Both the position numbers and the translations under genes were made by a program. A stretch of DNA of 64,000 nt, from NCBI RefSeq assembly GCF_000832125.1, contig NZ_JPRK01000008.1:186001-250000 (forward strand), read 5' to 3'. The stretch comes from Flavobacterium hibernum (GTDB lineage: Bacteria; Bacteroidota; Bacteroidia; Flavobacteriales; Flavobacteriaceae). Of this stretch, positions 34,312 through 43,245 are shown piece after piece; within the stretch, counting starts at the first letter, position 1, and the number at the start of each line of letters is the position of its first letter. The notes beneath the pieces are model-generated. The model did not search any database, had not been told where the DNA came from, and saw only the letters and a program-made list of their open reading frames with translations.

Positions 34312-35778
34312 ATGCGAGTTCCTGTTATCCGAAAAAACATATTATTTTCCCCAGATTCCAAAAGAGTTGTTGCCCGATATTTTATGAATGGTGATGAGCG
34401 AACCCAACAAATGGTAGCCCGAATTATGACGCTTAACGAAAAGCAAGTCGTTGATACTTTAGAACATACACTTCGCGAGTTTGCGAGACGTCATCGAAAT
34501 ATTTCGAGTATTTTCCTGAAGCATTTTGGAAAAATTAGAGGCATAATTGATGGAATGCACATCGATCATGATGCGATGTCTTTGGATAGAAAAATGCTCA
34601 TTGGATCGTATTGTACAATGGAATATGCGATAGAATCTGCGGCCATTTTCAACCCTTCTATTGTGGAGGATTTCGATCAATCTGATCTGCAAATAGGCGA
34701 AAAAAGGGTTATTATTTCTTTTCGTGCTACTGGTGAAGGTCATATTTCGTCAATTGTTTTTAGAAGAGGAATTCTTGATAAGGACAACAATCTTCAGGTA
34801 ATGAAAATTGGTCATAATATTGATAAGGCCGAAATTGTACATAAAACGTTATACAATAAAGAACGCTTTTTAACGAAGCTTTCAGAAATGCATACACACG
34901 ATAAATACACAACTCAAATCATGCAGGATTTACCGGATGAGTTCGAGTATGCTGTATTAAAAAGTATTGTAAATACTGCTTTGACTGATCCGTCTATTCG
35001 ACAAGAAAGAAGAACGGCGCTCGAGGAGGTAATTTGGCTAGCCGATTCGTTTTACGATTTACAATTTAAGCACGATTCAGATATTACGGAACGTGTTATT
35101 TTCCCGATATCAGATTCTGAAAGTAAAGGAATCGAAGATGCGCGTTTTGTTCGTTTTGTAGATGATGATAAATCCGAAAAAGTTATGGCAACTTATACGG
35201 CTTACAATGGTCACGCTATTCTTCCTAAACTTATTTCGACCGAAGATTTTTATTCTTTTCGCGTAATGCCTTTGCATGGAGTTGGCGCGCAAAACAAAAA
35301 TCTGGCGCTTTTTCCTCGAAAAATTAATGGAAAATATGCCATGCTTTCGAGAATCGATGGTGTAAACAATTATATCATGTATTCTGATAGAGCCACGCAA
35401 TGGAATAAACCTATTCTTCTACAGGAACCACGCTATACTTGGGAATTTACTCAAATTGGAAACTGTGGTTCGCCTCTTTGGACAGAAGAAGGCTGGCTTG
35501 TTATCACTCACGGAGTTGGCGCTATGAGACGTTATTGTATTGGTGCTTCGTTATTTGATCTTGACGATCCGTCTAAAGAAATTGGTAGACTTAAAGAGCC
35601 TTTGCTTTCGCCTTTAGAAGATGAGCGAGAAGGTTATGTGCCTAATGTTGTATATTCTTGTGGCGCTATTATTCATAACAATAGCCTGATATTGCCTTAT
35701 GCAGTTTCTGACTATTCGTCGACTTACGCTATTGTAGATATGGTTGAATTGATAAGTGCTTTGAAGAACAGTAAATAA
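34312..35778 (+). CDS. glycoside hydrolase family 130 protein
   Basis: A 488-residue cytoplasmic-looking protein with the long N-terminal helical extension (VARYFMNGDERTQQMVARIM) of the GH130 subgroup, then a five-bladed propeller with SKGIEDARFVRFVDDD, GHAILPKLISTEDFYSFRVMPL and NCGSPLWTEEGWLVITHGVG. GH130 enzymes phosphorolyse or hydrolyse beta-mannosides; in N-glycan loci they often act on Man-beta-1,4-GlcNAc. It is on the plus strand, opposite to the rest of the PUL, and is convergent with the ROK gene. Confidence 0.85.
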   Translation: MRVPVIRKNILFSPDSKRVVARYFMNGDERTQQMVARIMTLNEKQVVDTLEHTLREFARRHRNISSIFLKHFGKIRGIIDGMHIDHDAMSLDRKMLIGSYCTMEYAIESAAIFNPSIVEDFDQSDLQIGEKRVIISFRATGEGHISSIVFRRGILDKDNNLQVMKIGHNIDKAEIVHKTLYNKERFLTKLSEMHTHDKYTTQIMQDLPDEFEYAVLKSIVNTALTDPSIRQERRTALEEVIWLADSFYDLQFKHDSDITERVIFPISDSESKGIEDARFVRFVDDDKSEKVMATYTAYNGHAILPKLISTEDFYSFRVMPLHGVGAQNKNLALFPRKINGKYAMLSRIDGVNNYIMYSDRATQWNKPILLQEPRYTWEFTQIGNCGSPLWTEEGWLVITHGVGAMRRYCIGASLFDLDDPSKEIGRLKEPLLSPLEDEREGYVPNVVYSCGAIIHNNSLILPYAVSDYSSTYAIVDMVELISALKNSK

Positions 35779-35790
35779 TATTTTATTAAC

Positions 35791-35863
35791 CCATATAAGT
35801 AATATAAGAATATTAAAGTTAGACTATGAAATCTACTTATATGAACTTATATTACTTATATGG
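35791..35863. repeat. 18-bp inverted repeat between convergent genes
   Basis: CCATATAAGTAATATAAG (35791-35808) and CTTATATTACTTATATGG (35846-35863) are exact inverses with a 37-nt loop. It may act as a two-way terminator, but there is no GC-rich stem. Confidence 0.6.
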
Positions 35864-35877
35864 TTTAAAAAATAAAA

Positions 35878-36780
35878 CTAAGCTTTATAAAGCATACTTG
35901 CAGCTCCTAACAAAGCGGCAACTTCGTTGTCTGTAGAAATAAAAACTGTGATTTCCAGACCAGCTTCTTTAATTTTCGCATTGAAACTTGGCAGAAAAAA
36001 CTCGCTTGCATTGGCAATTTTTCCTCCAATAATAAAACTGTCTGCTTCAAATTTTTCTAACCACGGAATTACAATTGCGGCTAAATCTTCTCCCATTTGC
36101 TCAAAGGTTTTAATGGCCATTGCATCTCCGGTTTTTGCCAAATTAAAAAGCTCTAAACCGTTGTTTACATTTTTTCCGCTTAAAGCGAAATATCCAGCCA
36201 GAAGTCCGCGTGCCGAAACAAAATCTTCTGCCATTCCTTCTTTATAAGGAAGATTGTAAATTTCGCCATCTGTTGGTACTAAATCTCCGGTAGAAATTGA
36301 TATTCCTTTGTCTATAAAACAAGCTCCAAGTCCTGTTCCTAAAGTGATTGCCATTACTTTTTTAGAAAGATTATCTGAGTCTTTAAAAACTTCACCTTTG
36401 CCAAAACAAACGGCATCATTTTCAAAAAGAATTGGAAAATCGACAGAAAGATCTAGTTTATCCTGAAATAAATCACGAACATTTAATCCGTAAAAATGCT
36501 CATATTTAGACTGTTCTTTTATCCAGCAAATTCCATTAGTATAGTCAAATGGCCCAGGCATACATACTGCTAATCCCGAAGTTTTTTCAACCTTTGAGTT
36601 TTCAAAGGAAGTACGAATTGCTTTTTCCCAAACATCCATAACTTCATTTACTGGCATATTAGAATCGAAAGTTTCTTTATGTACCGAAAAATCCATTACT
36701 TTCATTTCTGCCATATCAATAACCGCTGCGGTAATATGTGTGCCTCCAATGTCTAATCCAACGGCATATTCTTTATTCAT
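35878..36780 (-). CDS. ROK family sugar kinase
   Basis: A 300-residue protein with the ATP-binding opening AVGLDIGGTHITAAVID (residues 5-21), FENDAVCFGKGE with the catalytic Asp, and GTGLGACFIDKG. It is the size of a sugar kinase, with no HTH, so it is a kinase rather than a ROK repressor. The zinc-binding Cys cluster seen in many ROK kinases is absent. In this PUL its substrate is probably mannose, feeding ManA; glucose is possible. Confidence 0.85.
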   Translation of the reverse strand: MNKEYAVGLDIGGTHITAAVIDMAEMKVMDFSVHKETFDSNMPVNEVMDVWEKAIRTSFENSKVEKTSGLAVCMPGPFDYTNGICWIKEQSKYEHFYGLNVRDLFQDKLDLSVDFPILFENDAVCFGKGEVFKDSDNLSKKVMAITLGTGLGACFIDKGISISTGDLVPTDGEIYNLPYKEGMAEDFVSARGLLAGYFALSGKNVNNGLELFNLAKTGDAMAIKTFEQMGEDLAAIVIPWLEKFEADSFIIGGKIANASEFFLPSFNAKIKEAGLEITVFISTDNEVAALLGAASMLYKA

Positions 36781-36866
36781 TCTTTTGTATTTTGGATTTG
36801 AATCTTCTAGAGATTAAGAAATTTTAGCTTTGTTTTTATTAATCTCTAAATGATAAATATTCTGTT

Positions 36867-38327
36867 TTAAATGTTTTTATCTTTTAATATTTGTGGATAA
36901 TGAATGCTTGTATGAACAATCATTTCTCCAAACAATGTATTTGCCCAAGCAAACCATTTTCTGGTAAACTTTGTTACATCATCTTTATGGAACGACTCGT
37001 GCATAAATCCTGTATCGGCATTTGTTTTGATCAAATTGCTAATACAATGTTTTATCTCTTGTTCGTCGACACTTGTAATAGCTCTTAAAACGATACTCAT
37101 TGGCCAAATTGTGTCTGTTCCGGTATGTGGCCCACCTACTCCTTCGCCCGCTTTTCCTTTGTAGAAAAATGGGTTATTTTCTGAAAGTACAACTTTACGC
37201 GTATTCAAATAAAGTTGGTTATCTGGCTCGATTGCTCCTAAATAAGGTAATGATAATAATGAAGGAACGTTGGCGTCATCCATCATATGGAAACTTCCGT
37301 ATCCGTTTACTTCAAAAGCAATGATTTTTCCGAATTTTGGATGATCTATAATAGCATTTTCTTCTAATCCTTTCTGAACTTGTCCTTGCATTTCTTTTGC
37401 TTTGGCAACTAAATCTTTATCTAATAAAGCTGGCAAAGAGAAAATTTCCTGAAGATATCCTAACACTTCAATTGCAAACATATTACTCGGTATTAAATAC
37501 CCGAATAATGTACTGTCGTCACTTGGTCTAAAAGTCGAAACTATTAATCCGCATGGTTTTACAGGATATCCGTAACCACCAAGAGGAACTCCATCTGTTG
37601 CCCAAGCTGTTACTCTCTGGAAATTGTATGGTCCTTTATCGTGCATTCTTTGTTGTTCTTTGAAAGTTTGCAGTACCAAAAGCATTGCTTCTTTCCACTT
37701 ACTATCGAACAAACTTATATCTCCGGTTTCTTTCCAATACCCGTGTGCCAATCTTATTGGGTAGCATAAACTGTCAATTTCCCATTTGCGCTCGTGAATT
37801 CCCGGCTGCATTTTGGTCATGTCATTTTTCCACTCACTTACCTGATTGAAATCTTTGTAAAAAGCATTTGCATATGGGTCTAACAAAATACATTTTGTCT
37901 GACGGTTAATTACTCCTTTTACTAATTCGGCTAGTTTTTTATCTTCTTTTACAAAAGGAATATACGGCCAGATTTGCGCTGTACTATCACGCAACCACAT
38001 GGCATCGATATCTCCTGTAATTACATAGGTATCAGGTTTTCCGTCGATGATTTCAAAATCGACAGTTGTGTCTAATGTATTTGGAAAGCAGTTTTCGAAC
38101 AGCCAAGCCAATTCTGGATTTGCTATTTGTTTTTTGATTCTTACAATCGCCGCTTCAATCGCTTTACTTGTAAATTTCCTTTCGGCTACAGGAGGCCTTT
38201 TGGTAATAAAATCTTTTAATGCAAAATTGAATGTATCTGATTGCATTCCGAAAGCATCTGTTTGGATGGCCAATAATCCTGCTGAAAATATTCCAGCGTT
38301 TTTTATGAATTTTCTACGTGATTGCAT
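36867..38327 (-). CDS. glycoside hydrolase family 125, exo-alpha-1,6-mannosidase
   Basis: A 486-residue protein with a Tat-like signal (QSRRKFIKNAGIFSAGLLAIQ). The mature part shows the GH125 features YVITGDIDAMWLRDSTAQIWPYIPF and ILLDPYANAFYKD, and GVGGPHTGTDTIWPMSI toward the end. The enzyme removes terminal alpha-1,6-mannose by inversion. It ends 5 bp after the GH92 gene that precedes it on the minus strand (38332), so it is in that operon. The twin-arginine pattern suggests periplasmic folding after export. Confidence 0.9.
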   Translation of the reverse strand: MQSRRKFIKNAGIFSAGLLAIQTDAFGMQSDTFNFALKDFITKRPPVAERKFTSKAIEAAIVRIKKQIANPELAWLFENCFPNTLDTTVDFEIIDGKPDTYVITGDIDAMWLRDSTAQIWPYIPFVKEDKKLAELVKGVINRQTKCILLDPYANAFYKDFNQVSEWKNDMTKMQPGIHERKWEIDSLCYPIRLAHGYWKETGDISLFDSKWKEAMLLVLQTFKEQQRMHDKGPYNFQRVTAWATDGVPLGGYGYPVKPCGLIVSTFRPSDDSTLFGYLIPSNMFAIEVLGYLQEIFSLPALLDKDLVAKAKEMQGQVQKGLEENAIIDHPKFGKIIAFEVNGYGSFHMMDDANVPSLLSLPYLGAIEPDNQLYLNTRKVVLSENNPFFYKGKAGEGVGGPHTGTDTIWPMSIVLRAITSVDEQEIKHCISNLIKTNADTGFMHESFHKDDVTKFTRKWFAWANTLFGEMIVHTSIHYPQILKDKNI

Positions 38328-38331
38328 AATA

Positions 38332-40617
38332 TTATTTTGAAGTTGAATAAGAATATGGAAAAGCGCTTTTTGATGTTCCTCTATCTAAATTAGGTGTATT
38401 GTTCATGTCAAAATTTAACTCTCCTCCTTTTAATACATCAAAATGATTGATATAATTTTTGGTATGAGTTGCATTGTTGAATTTTAATTCCTGAACATAT
38501 TTATTCGTATCTGAATTGTTTGGTGCATTGATTACCAATTGTTTTCCGTTTTCTAATTGTAATGTTAGTTTCTTAAACAATGGTGCTCCAAGAACATATT
38601 CTTCTGTTCCCGGGCAAACTGGATAGAATCCCATTGCTGAGAAAACGTACCAAGCTGAGGTTTGTCCGTTATCCTCATCTCCACAATATCCGTCTGGAGT
38701 TGGTTTGTACAAACGGTTCATTACTTCACGAGACCAATATTGTGTTTTCCAAGGTTCACCTGCATAATTGTACAAATAAATCATGTGTTGAATTGGCTGA
38801 TTTCCGTGTGCATATTGTCCCATGTTCATGATTTGCATTTCGCGAATTTCATGAATTACAGATCCGTAATAACTGTCGTCAAAAATTGGTGGTGTCGAAA
38901 ATACTGCGTCTAATTTTGCCGTAAAATTCTTTTGTCCGCCCATTAAATCAATCAAACCATTTATGTCATGAAAAACACTCCAGCTGTAGTGCCACGCATT
39001 TCCTTCGGTAAAAGCATCTCCCCATTTAAACGGATTGAAATTTTTAGGAAAACTTCCGTCTTTGTTTCTACCGCTCATTAATCCGATTTCCGGATTATAA
39101 AGATTTTTATAATTCATCATTCGTTTCTCATACAAACTGATTTCTTTTTTAGGACGATTTAAAGCTTTCGCTAATTTCCAAATCGTAAAATCGTCGTAAG
39201 CATATTCTAATGTTCTAGCGGCATTTTCGTTGATTTTTACATCGTAAGGAACATAACCTAAGGTATTGTAATACTCAACTCCTTTTCTTCCTACTGCATC
39301 CATTGGACCTTCGTTATTGGCACCGTGCAATAAGGCTTCGTATAATTTATTGATATCGTATCCTCTTAATCCTTTGATGTAAGCATCAGAAACTACAGAT
39401 GCTGAGTTATTTCCAACCATTACATTTCTAAAGCCCGGACTTGACCATTCTGGCAAGAAACCTCCTTCTTTAAAATCGTTGATTAATCCTTCTTGCATTT
39501 CTTTATTGATAGAAGGATATGCTAAGTTTAATAAAGGATATAGGGCACGGAATGTATCCCAAAAACCTGTTCCTGCATATTTATAACCCGGTAATGTTTT
39601 GCCATTGTACGGGCTGTAGTGAACAATTTCTCCTTTTGCGTTTATTTCGTATTGTTTTTGAGGAAAACAAGCGGTGCGGTATAAACAAGAATAAAACGTT
39701 TTTAATTGCTCTTCTGTTCCGCCTTCGGCAGTTAATTTTCCTAAAACTTTATTCCATTCTTTTTTAGATTGGGCTACTGTCTGATCAAAAGAAGCTGTTC
39801 CTAGTTCTGTCTTCAAATTCAATTCTGCTTGTTCTAAGCTGATGAATGATGAAGCTACTTTTACATTTACTTTTTCTCCCTTTTTAGTTTTAAATCCAAC
39901 CACTGCACCTGCGTGATCATCTGTTAATTCAAGTTTATCATTTACTAAGCCTTTTTCATTCCAAGTATTATTTGATGCAAATGGCTTGTCGAAAATAAGT
40001 ACAAAGTAGTTTCTGAAATTTTCTGAAACTCCTCCACTATTACGAGTTGTATAACCAATAATTTTATTTTCTGACGGAATTATTTTTACATATGATCCTT
40101 TGTCAAAAGCATCAATTACGATAGAAGATTGCTCATTTTCAGGAAATGTAATTTGAAAATGTGCTGCTCTTTCTGTAGCTGTAATTTCGGTGGTAACATC
40201 GTAATCAGCAAGGTATACGCTGTAGTAATATGGTTTTGAGACTTCAGCTTTATGGCTAAACCAGCTTCCTCTTTCTGCTTCGGCCACAACTGTTTTACCA
40301 GTTACCGGCATGATCGAAAACTGTCCGTAATCGTTCATCCAAGGCGATGGCTGATGTGTTTGCTTGAATCCTCTAATTTTCTCTGCGGTATAAATATACG
40401 CCCATCCGTCGCCCATTTTACCTGTTTGCGGTGTCCAGAAATTCATTCCCCAAGGTCTGCAAATTGCTGGATAGGTATTTCCGTTAGACAGACTATGTAA
40501 AGATTGTGTTCCCATTAACGGGTTTACATATTCTACTGGATCTAATGCTTTAACTTGCGCATTTACAAAAATGCAGCATTGTAATACTCCTAAAAAAATT
40601 AAACTTTTTATTTTCAT
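38332..40617 (-). CDS. glycoside hydrolase family 92, alpha-mannosidase (first)
   Basis: A 761-residue exported protein (LIFLGVLQCCIFVNAQ). GH92 marks: VEYVNPLMGTQS, WGMNFWTPQTG, AGTGFWDTFRALYPLLNLA (the conserved WDT motif), EGNAWHYSWSVFHDINGLIDL and NGQTSAWYVFSAMGFYPVCPG with the Asp/Glu that hold calcium and substrate. Members are calcium-dependent exo-alpha-mannosidases, mostly alpha-1,2. It shares layout with the next protein and is tightly linked to GH125. Confidence 0.9.
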   Translation of the reverse strand: MKIKSLIFLGVLQCCIFVNAQVKALDPVEYVNPLMGTQSLHSLSNGNTYPAICRPWGMNFWTPQTGKMGDGWAYIYTAEKIRGFKQTHQPSPWMNDYGQFSIMPVTGKTVVAEAERGSWFSHKAEVSKPYYYSVYLADYDVTTEITATERAAHFQITFPENEQSSIVIDAFDKGSYVKIIPSENKIIGYTTRNSGGVSENFRNYFVLIFDKPFASNNTWNEKGLVNDKLELTDDHAGAVVGFKTKKGEKVNVKVASSFISLEQAELNLKTELGTASFDQTVAQSKKEWNKVLGKLTAEGGTEEQLKTFYSCLYRTACFPQKQYEINAKGEIVHYSPYNGKTLPGYKYAGTGFWDTFRALYPLLNLAYPSINKEMQEGLINDFKEGGFLPEWSSPGFRNVMVGNNSASVVSDAYIKGLRGYDINKLYEALLHGANNEGPMDAVGRKGVEYYNTLGYVPYDVKINENAARTLEYAYDDFTIWKLAKALNRPKKEISLYEKRMMNYKNLYNPEIGLMSGRNKDGSFPKNFNPFKWGDAFTEGNAWHYSWSVFHDINGLIDLMGGQKNFTAKLDAVFSTPPIFDDSYYGSVIHEIREMQIMNMGQYAHGNQPIQHMIYLYNYAGEPWKTQYWSREVMNRLYKPTPDGYCGDEDNGQTSAWYVFSAMGFYPVCPGTEEYVLGAPLFKKLTLQLENGKQLVINAPNNSDTNKYVQELKFNNATHTKNYINHFDVLKGGELNFDMNNTPNLDRGTSKSAFPYSYSTSK

Positions 40618-40767
40618 ATTTTTTGTTTTTTGCTTTACGCTGTAAGCTGTAGGCTTTAAGCTAAAACGGTGAGTAAATACTCTAAACTCTTTATTACTAT
40701 ATGTCTACAAGGTTTTTAAAACCTGTTAGGAAACTTAAATCTAAAATCTATACTCTGAAATCTAAGA

Positions 40768-43044
40768 TTAAAGCGGTCTATCAGCTTTTTTAACTCCAAA
40801 AGTTGTCGATGGTTTGCTTCCCATAAACAATTTTAATTCTCCTCCTTTTACAATCATATCATGTGTGATGTATGATTTTGTATAAGGTTTTCCGTTGTAT
40901 TCTGCTTTTTGAATATAGATATTTGTTTTGCTGTTATCTACTGCTTTTATGGTAAACGAAATTCCTTCTTTATGATGAATTACGGCTGTGTTTACTAACG
41001 GGCTTCCCATAACATAAACTCCGTTTGCAGGATTTACAGAATAGAATCCCATTGATGATAAAATGTACCATGCTGACATTTGTCCTAAATCTTCATTTCC
41101 ACATAATCCGTCTGGTTTTGTTGAGTAAAATTTCTCATCAATTTCGCGGATTAGTTTTGCTGTTTTCCAAGGTTGTCCTGCATAGGCATAAAGATATGGA
41201 ATATGGTGATTTGGCTCGTTTCCTTGTGCATATTGACCTATTAATCCGCTAATGTCTGGTGAGATTTCTTCTCCTTCTACTTTATCTGTTATCAGGAATA
41301 ATGAATCTAATTTGGCTAAGAATTTGTCTTCGCTTCCAAATAAATCGATTAATCCGTAAGGATCTTGTGGAACTAACCATGTGTATTGCCAAGCATTTCC
41401 TTCAACATAATCGTCTTTACGATGTGCTGACGAAAGCGGATTGAATGGTGTTCTCCAGTTTCCGTCTGTCAATTTTCCTCTCATAAATGTGCTTTCTTTA
41501 TCGAAATAAAGTTTGTACAAATTGGCTCTTTTTGAGAAGTAATTGTAATCGTCTGTTTTGTTCAAATCTTTTGCCATTAGTGCAATACAATAATCATCGA
41601 TAGCATATTCTAATGCATTACCAACTGATTCTAACATTTTATCGGCAGGAATATATTCTAGTTTTTGAACGTAATCCATTCCTTCACGCGTTTGCATAGC
41701 AGTTTTTTTAATGGCTTCGTATGCTAATGCTATGTCGTAATCTCTATATCCTTTCATATAAGCATCTACAATTACAGCGATCGAGTGATTTCCGTTCATT
41801 GTATTGGTTTCATTACCCATTAAATGCCAAACTGGTAATCGTCCTTGTTGTTCGTAAATTGCCAAAAATGATTTTACGATGTCATTAATTCTGTCTGGAT
41901 GTGTAATGGTGTATAAAGGATGTAAACCTCTGTAGGTGTCCCAAAGTGAAAAAGTGGTGTAGTTGGTAAAGTTTGCTTTTTCGTAAACTTTTTTATCTGT
42001 TCCTCTATAATCTCCGTTTACATCATTAAAGATTGATGGCGCAAACATGGTGTGATACATGGCAGTATAAAATACTTTCATGGTTTTATCGTCTGCTTTG
42101 ATCTGTATTTTATTTAATTCTTTGTTCCATTTTTTAGTGGCGTCTTTTACTACGGCATTAAAATCCCAAGCCGGAATTTCTGCTTTTATGTTTAAAACTG
42201 CGTTTTCGTAACTTACTGGAGAGATTCCAACTTTTACTAAAACTTCTTTGTTTTTTAAGGTTGTAAAATCTAAAACTGCTTTCATTTTTAGACCTTCGCC
42301 TTCGTTTCCTTTTACAGCTGTTTTGTCGTCGTACAATGCTATATTCGAAATTGGTTCAGAGAATTCGATCGCAAAAAAGATGCGTTGATCTGCCGCCCAT
42401 CCTGTTGAATATCTATATCCTACAAGGGTTGTTTCGTTTACTTTTTTTATGAATGTTTTTACTGGTTTATCCCATCCTATACCATCTGCAAGGTCTAATA
42501 ATACGTGATTATCCTGAGTTGCATTAAAAGTATATTTATGAAAACCTACTCTTTCGCTTGCTGTTAACTCGGCTTTAATTTTGTATTTATCAAGCAATAC
42601 GCTGTAATATCCTGCTTTGCTTACTTCATTTTTATGAGAGAAATAGGAACCGTAGCCGGTTTCCATATCTTCTTTTGTTCCTTTTGTAAGTGGCACTTTT
42701 CCTGAAACGGGTAATAAAAGAATGTCGTTTAAATCGCCAATTCCTGTTCCGCTTAAATGGGTATGTGTAAATCCTAAAATGGTATTACTTGCGTAGTTAT
42801 ATCCGCTACACCAATCCCAACCTTCAAAGACATTTACGGGTCCTAATTGTACTGCTCCAAAAGGAACATTGGCTCCCACAAATACGTGACCATGACCTGC
42901 TGATCCTATAAACGGATTTACATATTGGGTATAATCTAAGTTGGTTTGTTTTGCCTTTTTTTCCTGTGAGGTTACAGGATTAGCAAAAAACAGACTTAGG
43001 GCTAAAATACCACTAAAAGCAATTTTGTTGTATTTTGTAAACAT
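40768..43044 (-). CDS. glycoside hydrolase family 92, alpha-mannosidase (second)
   Basis: A 758-residue exported protein (ILALSLFFANPVTSQ). GH92 motifs are complete: YVNPFIGSAGHGHVFVGANVPFG, FSLWDTYRGLHPLYTITHP, EGNAWQYTWLVPQDPYGLIDL and DLGQMSAWYILSSMGFYSVNP. It differs from the first GH92 at the N terminus and around residues 60-100, so they are separate paralogues rather than a recent duplication and may cut different linkages. The gap to the GH92 above is 150 bp. Confidence 0.9.
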   Translation of the reverse strand: MFTKYNKIAFSGILALSLFFANPVTSQEKKAKQTNLDYTQYVNPFIGSAGHGHVFVGANVPFGAVQLGPVNVFEGWDWCSGYNYASNTILGFTHTHLSGTGIGDLNDILLLPVSGKVPLTKGTKEDMETGYGSYFSHKNEVSKAGYYSVLLDKYKIKAELTASERVGFHKYTFNATQDNHVLLDLADGIGWDKPVKTFIKKVNETTLVGYRYSTGWAADQRIFFAIEFSEPISNIALYDDKTAVKGNEGEGLKMKAVLDFTTLKNKEVLVKVGISPVSYENAVLNIKAEIPAWDFNAVVKDATKKWNKELNKIQIKADDKTMKVFYTAMYHTMFAPSIFNDVNGDYRGTDKKVYEKANFTNYTTFSLWDTYRGLHPLYTITHPDRINDIVKSFLAIYEQQGRLPVWHLMGNETNTMNGNHSIAVIVDAYMKGYRDYDIALAYEAIKKTAMQTREGMDYVQKLEYIPADKMLESVGNALEYAIDDYCIALMAKDLNKTDDYNYFSKRANLYKLYFDKESTFMRGKLTDGNWRTPFNPLSSAHRKDDYVEGNAWQYTWLVPQDPYGLIDLFGSEDKFLAKLDSLFLITDKVEGEEISPDISGLIGQYAQGNEPNHHIPYLYAYAGQPWKTAKLIREIDEKFYSTKPDGLCGNEDLGQMSAWYILSSMGFYSVNPANGVYVMGSPLVNTAVIHHKEGISFTIKAVDNSKTNIYIQKAEYNGKPYTKSYITHDMIVKGGELKLFMGSKPSTTFGVKKADRPL

Positions 43045-43140
43045 ATTTCTTTTTTTTTGTTTGACTTGTGTAATGGGCCACGGATGACACTGATTAAACT
43101 GATTTACACAGATATATTTTTTATTTTTTAATCTTTATGA

Positions 43141-43240
43141 AAGACGCACTGCTGTGCCTCGACAAAAACCTTTGTACTTTCGAAACTCTAAGACGCACTG
43201 CTGTGCGCCTCTAAAGAAACCTTTGTACCTTTGCAACTCT
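43141..43240. repeat. two tandem copies of a 50-bp unit
   Basis: 43141-43189 and 43190-43240 share AAGACGCACTGCTGTGC, AAACCTTTGTAC and AACTCT in the same order. It lies between the GH2 and GH92 genes and ends close to the GH2 stop. No function is evident. Confidence 0.75.
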
Positions 43241-43245
43241 GAACC

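Noticed and set aside
35878..36780. ROK-family repressor (NagC-like)
   Set aside because: There is no N-terminal helix-turn-helix; the protein starts directly with the ATP-binding motif.
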